15,882 nucleotides of DNA from positions 1 to 15,882 of the forward strand of contig JBQTIB010000131.1 of the NCBI GenBank assembly GCA_052389435.1. Direction: 5' to 3'. Of the stretch, positions 13,571-15,882 are shown one piece after another. Positions within the stretch are counted from its first letter, which is position 1. Each line of letters starts with the position of its first letter. The translations under genes were made by a program, and so were the position numbers. The DNA comes from JBQTKD01 sp052389435. Its GTDB lineage: Bacteria > Actinomycetota > Actinomycetes > Sporichthyales > Sporichthyaceae. The notes under the pieces are model-generated. The model saw only the letters and a program-made list of their open reading frames with translations, searched no databases and was not told where the DNA came from.

Positions 13571-14114
13571 ATGGCAGTCTGGCGGGGCACCGACCCGGAC
13601 CGGGCCAGCTTCACCACCGCGCTCGAGACGGCCCGCGAGGCGCTGCTGACCCACCGTCACAACCTCGACGAGGAGAGCGAAGGACTCGACGCGATCGGCG
13701 TCGCCGTGCTCGCGACCCTGCTTCCGTCGCGTCGCGCCCGCTACAGCGCGCGGAAGGTCAAGAGCGCCACCTCCCGCAATCTCAACCGCGAGGACGGGCG
13801 CCCGTCGGCCTCCACCACCGTCGTCGGAGTCGAGATCGTGGTCCAGGCACGCACCGAGATCAGCCCGCCGCAGAAGTACCCCGGACAACGCCCGCGCTTC
13901 GTCCGCGCCACCACGGTCGCCGGCACCCCTCGCCACTTCGTCCTGGCCCTGATGGCCGCCCAACCCGAACGCATCGAGTGGAGCGGACGAGAACTCGCCG
14001 CCGCACTCGACGCCCCCGGTGCGCAACATGCTCACGCAACTGGCCGAATGGGCCCGCCTCGGCGCCCTGCGACGAACCGGCCCAGGCACCTACGCCCTCG
14101 ACACGCCAACCTGA
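13571..14114 (+). pseudogene. C-terminal remnant of an IS4-type transposase, frameshifted
   Basis: The fragment GTDPDRASFTTALETARE, then IGVAVLATLLPSRRARYSARKVKSA (about residues 40-70), then SASTTVVGVEI, resembles the end of actinobacterial IS4-family DDE transposases, where RxSxRKVKSxxSR is a hallmark. The frame continues to ELAAALDAP near 14017. There a run of five C (14013-14017) shifts it: one base on, the proper C-terminus resumes as VRNMLTQLAEWARLGALRR...GTYALDTP and ends at TGA 14112-14114. So one extra C breaks the gene. The catalytic DDE part is absent upstream, and no terminal inverted repeats could be identified. This is a dead fragment, not an active insertion sequence. Confidence 0.75.
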
Positions 14115-14160
14115 CCCAGGGTGCTCGACGCCAGCCGCGCGCGCCTAACTTCGCGGCATT

Positions 14161-14235
14161 GCTGCGCGGTCGCTTCGCGATTCTTGACTCCCGTCGCTCC
14201 ACCCGTATTTAGCCGGCTGCGAGAGATGGCGGAGT
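14161..14235. repeat. Dispersed repeat, copy C (right part only)
   Basis: The first 23 bp are identical to copy B at 13160-13182. Alignment continues with point changes through CCGGCTGCGAG to about 14235. The left two-thirds of the unit is missing; it begins ~45 bp after the transposase remnant's stop. Confidence 0.7.
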
Positions 14236-14249
14236 CTGAGCGCAGCGAC

Positions 14250-14277
14250 GGCCCGCGCGTTGGGCGCGACGCGGGCC
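14250..14277. terminator. GC hairpin terminator
   Basis: GGCCCGCG and CGCGGGCC pair around a 12-base loop. It follows the stop of the leftward gene at 14293 by 15 bp, as expected for its terminator. On the plus strand it is followed, after 8 bases, by TTTTT (14286-14290), so it could work in both directions. Confidence 0.5.
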
Positions 14278-14292
14278 TGGCTCAGTTTTTCC

Positions 14293-14865
14293 TCAGCGCG
14301 GCTTCGATGTTCGCGGGAAAAGCTGGTTCAGCCCATTTCCCACGCAGGTCAGGGGCAGGCCGAACGTTGGGTAACTCCCGTCTTCTGCATACCCCCAGGA
14401 TCCTCCACCGCCCTCGACGCGATCGCCCTGCCAGTATTGCGATCCGTCAGGCAGTTGCACGCCGAATCGGTCGCCGTCCGTGATCACTTGCGTTCCGTGC
14501 GGCCAGATCGGAGCGACCCACGATTCGCTTCCGGGCGTCGTGGTGGGTTCGGTGATCACGGGTGCGCGTTTGGGCTCTGGGCCGCTGACCGCCGCGTCCA
14601 GCACCAGACATCTGTCCGGGGCGTAGAGACGCAGCTGACCGAGGACGCCCGCCAGCATCGATTCACGCTCGGGCGCGCCGTCGACGAGGATGCGCACTTC
14701 TGATCCCACCAACTGCGGATCCTTGGGGTCGCCGGTTGCATTCGAGGTGGGGCTGCCGTTCACGACCCCGGTGGACTCGTCAGATGTAAATTGACGCGCG
14801 CCGAGCCCGAGCGCTGCGACTGCGGTGGCCGCAACCAGAACGCCTGCAACGCCGGCGACCTTCAT
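14293..14865 (-). CDS. Secreted or membrane-anchored protein of unknown function
   Basis: A 190-residue product. MKVAGVAGVLVAATAVAALGLGAR is an N-terminal signal or anchor sequence, with no lipobox cysteine. A Ser/Thr/Asn-rich linker follows to about 50. The rest is polar and probably beta-rich, with two cysteines (C86, C174) that could form a disulfide outside the cell, and a C-terminal part rich in Gly, Trp and Tyr (QYWQGDRVEGGGGSWGY). I do not recognise the family. I prefer the ATG at 14865, with AAGGGA nine bases upstream; an in-frame ATG at 14904 would add 13 residues ahead of the hydrophobic stretch and has no Shine-Dalgarno. The damaged protease gene lies upstream on the same strand, 264 bp away, so the two may once have been a secreted pair. 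Confidence 0.6.
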   Translation of the reverse strand: MKVAGVAGVLVAATAVAALGLGARQFTSDESTGVVNGSPTSNATGDPKDPQLVGSEVRILVDGAPERESMLAGVLGQLRLYAPDRCLVLDAAVSGPEPKRAPVITEPTTTPGSESWVAPIWPHGTQVITDGDRFGVQLPDGSQYWQGDRVEGGGGSWGYAEDGSYPTFGLPLTCVGNGLNQLFPRTSKPR

Positions 14866-15071
14866 GATCTGCGTTCCCTTCGCGATGTCTCCCGAGTGTG
14901 CCATGTGGAGGTCCGTAACTGGGGGCGCAACCGATCGGGAGCACGACGCATCGTGTTGTCATACACCCATCAGGATCTCGTCCGCGCTGCTGACGACGGA
15001 GAGCTCCAGCCGCGGATCCCGGACCATTGGGACGCATTTAGGTTGCCGAGAAGTCCCGACCGTACGGCCGT

Positions 15072-15084
15072 TACTTCGGAAGTA
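15072..15084. promoter_or_regulatory. 13-bp palindrome upstream of the secreted-protein gene
   Basis: TACTTCGGAAGTA: perfect 6-bp arms around one base, in the 264-bp gap upstream of the leftward gene starting at 14865. It is a possible operator, and nothing else in 14866-15129 is recognisable. Confidence 0.35.
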
Positions 15085-15129
15085 CCGGTAGTTGCTGCGC
15101 TCGGACCTCTCGATCTCCCCGCGCACGCG

Positions 15130-15768
15130 TCAGCGAGGCGTGAGTGGCGGGAGGACGTAAGGAATCGGGGCTGCTCCGTTGTCCCACCTGGCCTTGTCCA
15201 GCAATGCGTTGACGGGGATGAAGATGAACCCCTTGAAGCCGCCAGTAGCCGTGGATCCAGCTTGGTCGGACTTGATCAACATACCCATGAATCGGACCTG
15301 CCCGAGGTGACCGCTCTTGCTGTCCAGGATCTTCTGGAACACAGCCCCGCCGCTGTCGTGGCTATCCGCGCCCACACCCGGCTTGCTGCCGATGGTCGCC
15401 AGACCGAATCCATTGATCGGATCGATCGCCTTGACTGTGTAATCACAGCGGAGGCCGGTTGCTACTCCCCACTTGCAGACAGTCTGGTTTGGCTTGGGTT
15501 GAGTCCACTCGCCGATACCCCGGTGACGGTATCCAGAGTCCGGGTTCAGCCTCGAGCAGGAGATTCCTTTGCCTGCGCTGATTTCGCCGGTCCAGAGCGA
15601 TGGTTCCCACGAGTTGCCGCTGATCATGGCGGCATCCATTGCCTTCTTGTTCCCCACGAAGGTGCCCGTGTACTTTCGGTTGCCGGCCTCGATGATCCCG
15701 AGAGTCGAGCTTCTAGGCTGCAGGTCGCACGTCGCGGGCCGAACGACGGTGCCCTGAGCAATCGTCAA
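15130..15768 (-). pseudogene. Trypsin-like (S1, streptogrisin-type) serine protease lacking its N-terminus
   Basis: The frame gives 212 residues from TTG 15768. The C-terminal lobe is clear: VCKWGVATGLRCDY (97-110) is the cysteine-bridged loop of streptogrisin-like proteases, HDSGGAVF (137-144) carries the nucleophile S139, and GFIFIPVNALLDKA (180-193) is the end strand and helix. KAMDAAMI (42-49) fits the segment around the catalytic Asp (D45). The preceding part, which should hold a signal peptide and the TAGHC-type catalytic His, is absent: only ~40 residues remain and none is His. An AGGAGG with a TTG start (15791) overlapping the preceding gene's stop opens a different frame (MKLLIHRS) that closes at 15765-15767. 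That looks like the original start, now disconnected by a deletion or frameshift. It is most likely a non-functional protease gene; an inactive protease homologue is the alternative. Confidence 0.65.
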
Positions 15769-15787
15769 GACCTGTGGATGAGAAGTT

Positions 15788-15882
15788 TCAAGCAGCCTCC
15801 TGATTGTCCGTCAGATCGTCGGGTCGTTCGACGAGCTTGCCGTCCTTGAACACGGCGCCGGCGCGGACGAGGGCGACGAGGT
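15788..15882 (-). CDS. C-terminal end of a possible amidohydrolase (5' part outside window)
   Basis: Only the last 30 codons are visible, entering from the right edge: LVALVRAGAVFKDG, then KLVERPDDLTDNQEAA and TGA at 15788-15790. The D/L-V-x-V-xx-G-xVFKDG ending resembles the C-terminal strand of metal-dependent amidohydrolases (imidazolonepropionase-like), where the small beta domain closes the protein. With so little sequence the family call is tentative. Its stop overlaps a TTG start codon (TTGA) preceded by AGGAGG at 15796-15801, so a downstream gene was once coupled to it. Confidence 0.4.
   Translation of the reverse strand, partial: LVALVRAGAVFKDGKLVERPDDLTDNQEAA

Noticed and set aside
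12893..14089. 398-codon minus-strand frame across repeat B and the transposase remnant
   Set aside because: It translates non-coding repeats and the antisense of the transposase remnant; no domain is recognisable.
15800..15814. Third operator-like palindrome CTGATTGTCCGTCAG
   Set aside because: Arms match less well and it lies inside the coding end of the upstream gene, so chance similarity is likely; kept only as a remark.
14791..15849. 352-codon plus-strand frame at the right end
   Set aside because: It runs antisense to the protease, whose streptogrisin-like motifs are clear on the minus strand; the plus-strand product has no recognisable features.

Overview
The window is high-GC (roughly 70%) and carries an F420-type luciferase-like monooxygenase, an RsbW-type kinase with anti-anti-sigma (STAS) partners, GTG/TTG starts, and a STAS gene whose promoter predicts a leaderless transcript. 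All of this fits an actinomycete. I cannot name the genus from the sequence.

Left part (1-9366, chromosome-like): the C-terminal end of a seven-residue-repeat protein; threonine ammonia-lyase (ilvA) behind a structured leader with a possible 18-codon upstream ORF; an LLM-class oxidoreductase 20 bp downstream; a periplasmic-binding lipoprotein divergent from an unusual single-chain double TetR regulator; a DEAD-box RNA helicase; a 455-bp gap; a three-histidine-box membrane fatty acid desaturase; and a STAS-domain protein. Two nearly identical 15-bp palindromes bracket the desaturase and look like operator sites.

Middle (9367-11597): a DUF899 thioredoxin-like gene, then a 49-bp minus-strand copy of the 3' part of a tRNA-Gly(CCC), from anticodon arm to CCA. 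About 115 bp further on lies a tyrosine recombinase gene with a TATAAT promoter overlapped by two 11-bp-spaced direct repeats. I read this as one end of an element integrated in a tRNA-Gly gene, with the element extending rightward. The other end is not visible.

Right part (11598-15882, accessory): a two-gene partner-switching operon (STAS then HATPase kinase) lies between two copies of a dispersed structured repeat; a third, partial copy lies further right. Next come a second 11-bp-period repeat pair, the C-terminal remnant of an IS4-type transposase broken by a one-base frameshift, a secreted protein of unknown function, a trypsin-like protease that has lost its N-terminus and catalytic histidine, and the last 30 codons of what may be an amidohydrolase. 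No single large new system is visible. The best leads are the fused TetR dimer, the tRNA-Gly attachment site with its integrase control region, and an orphan partner-switching module on probable mobile DNA.
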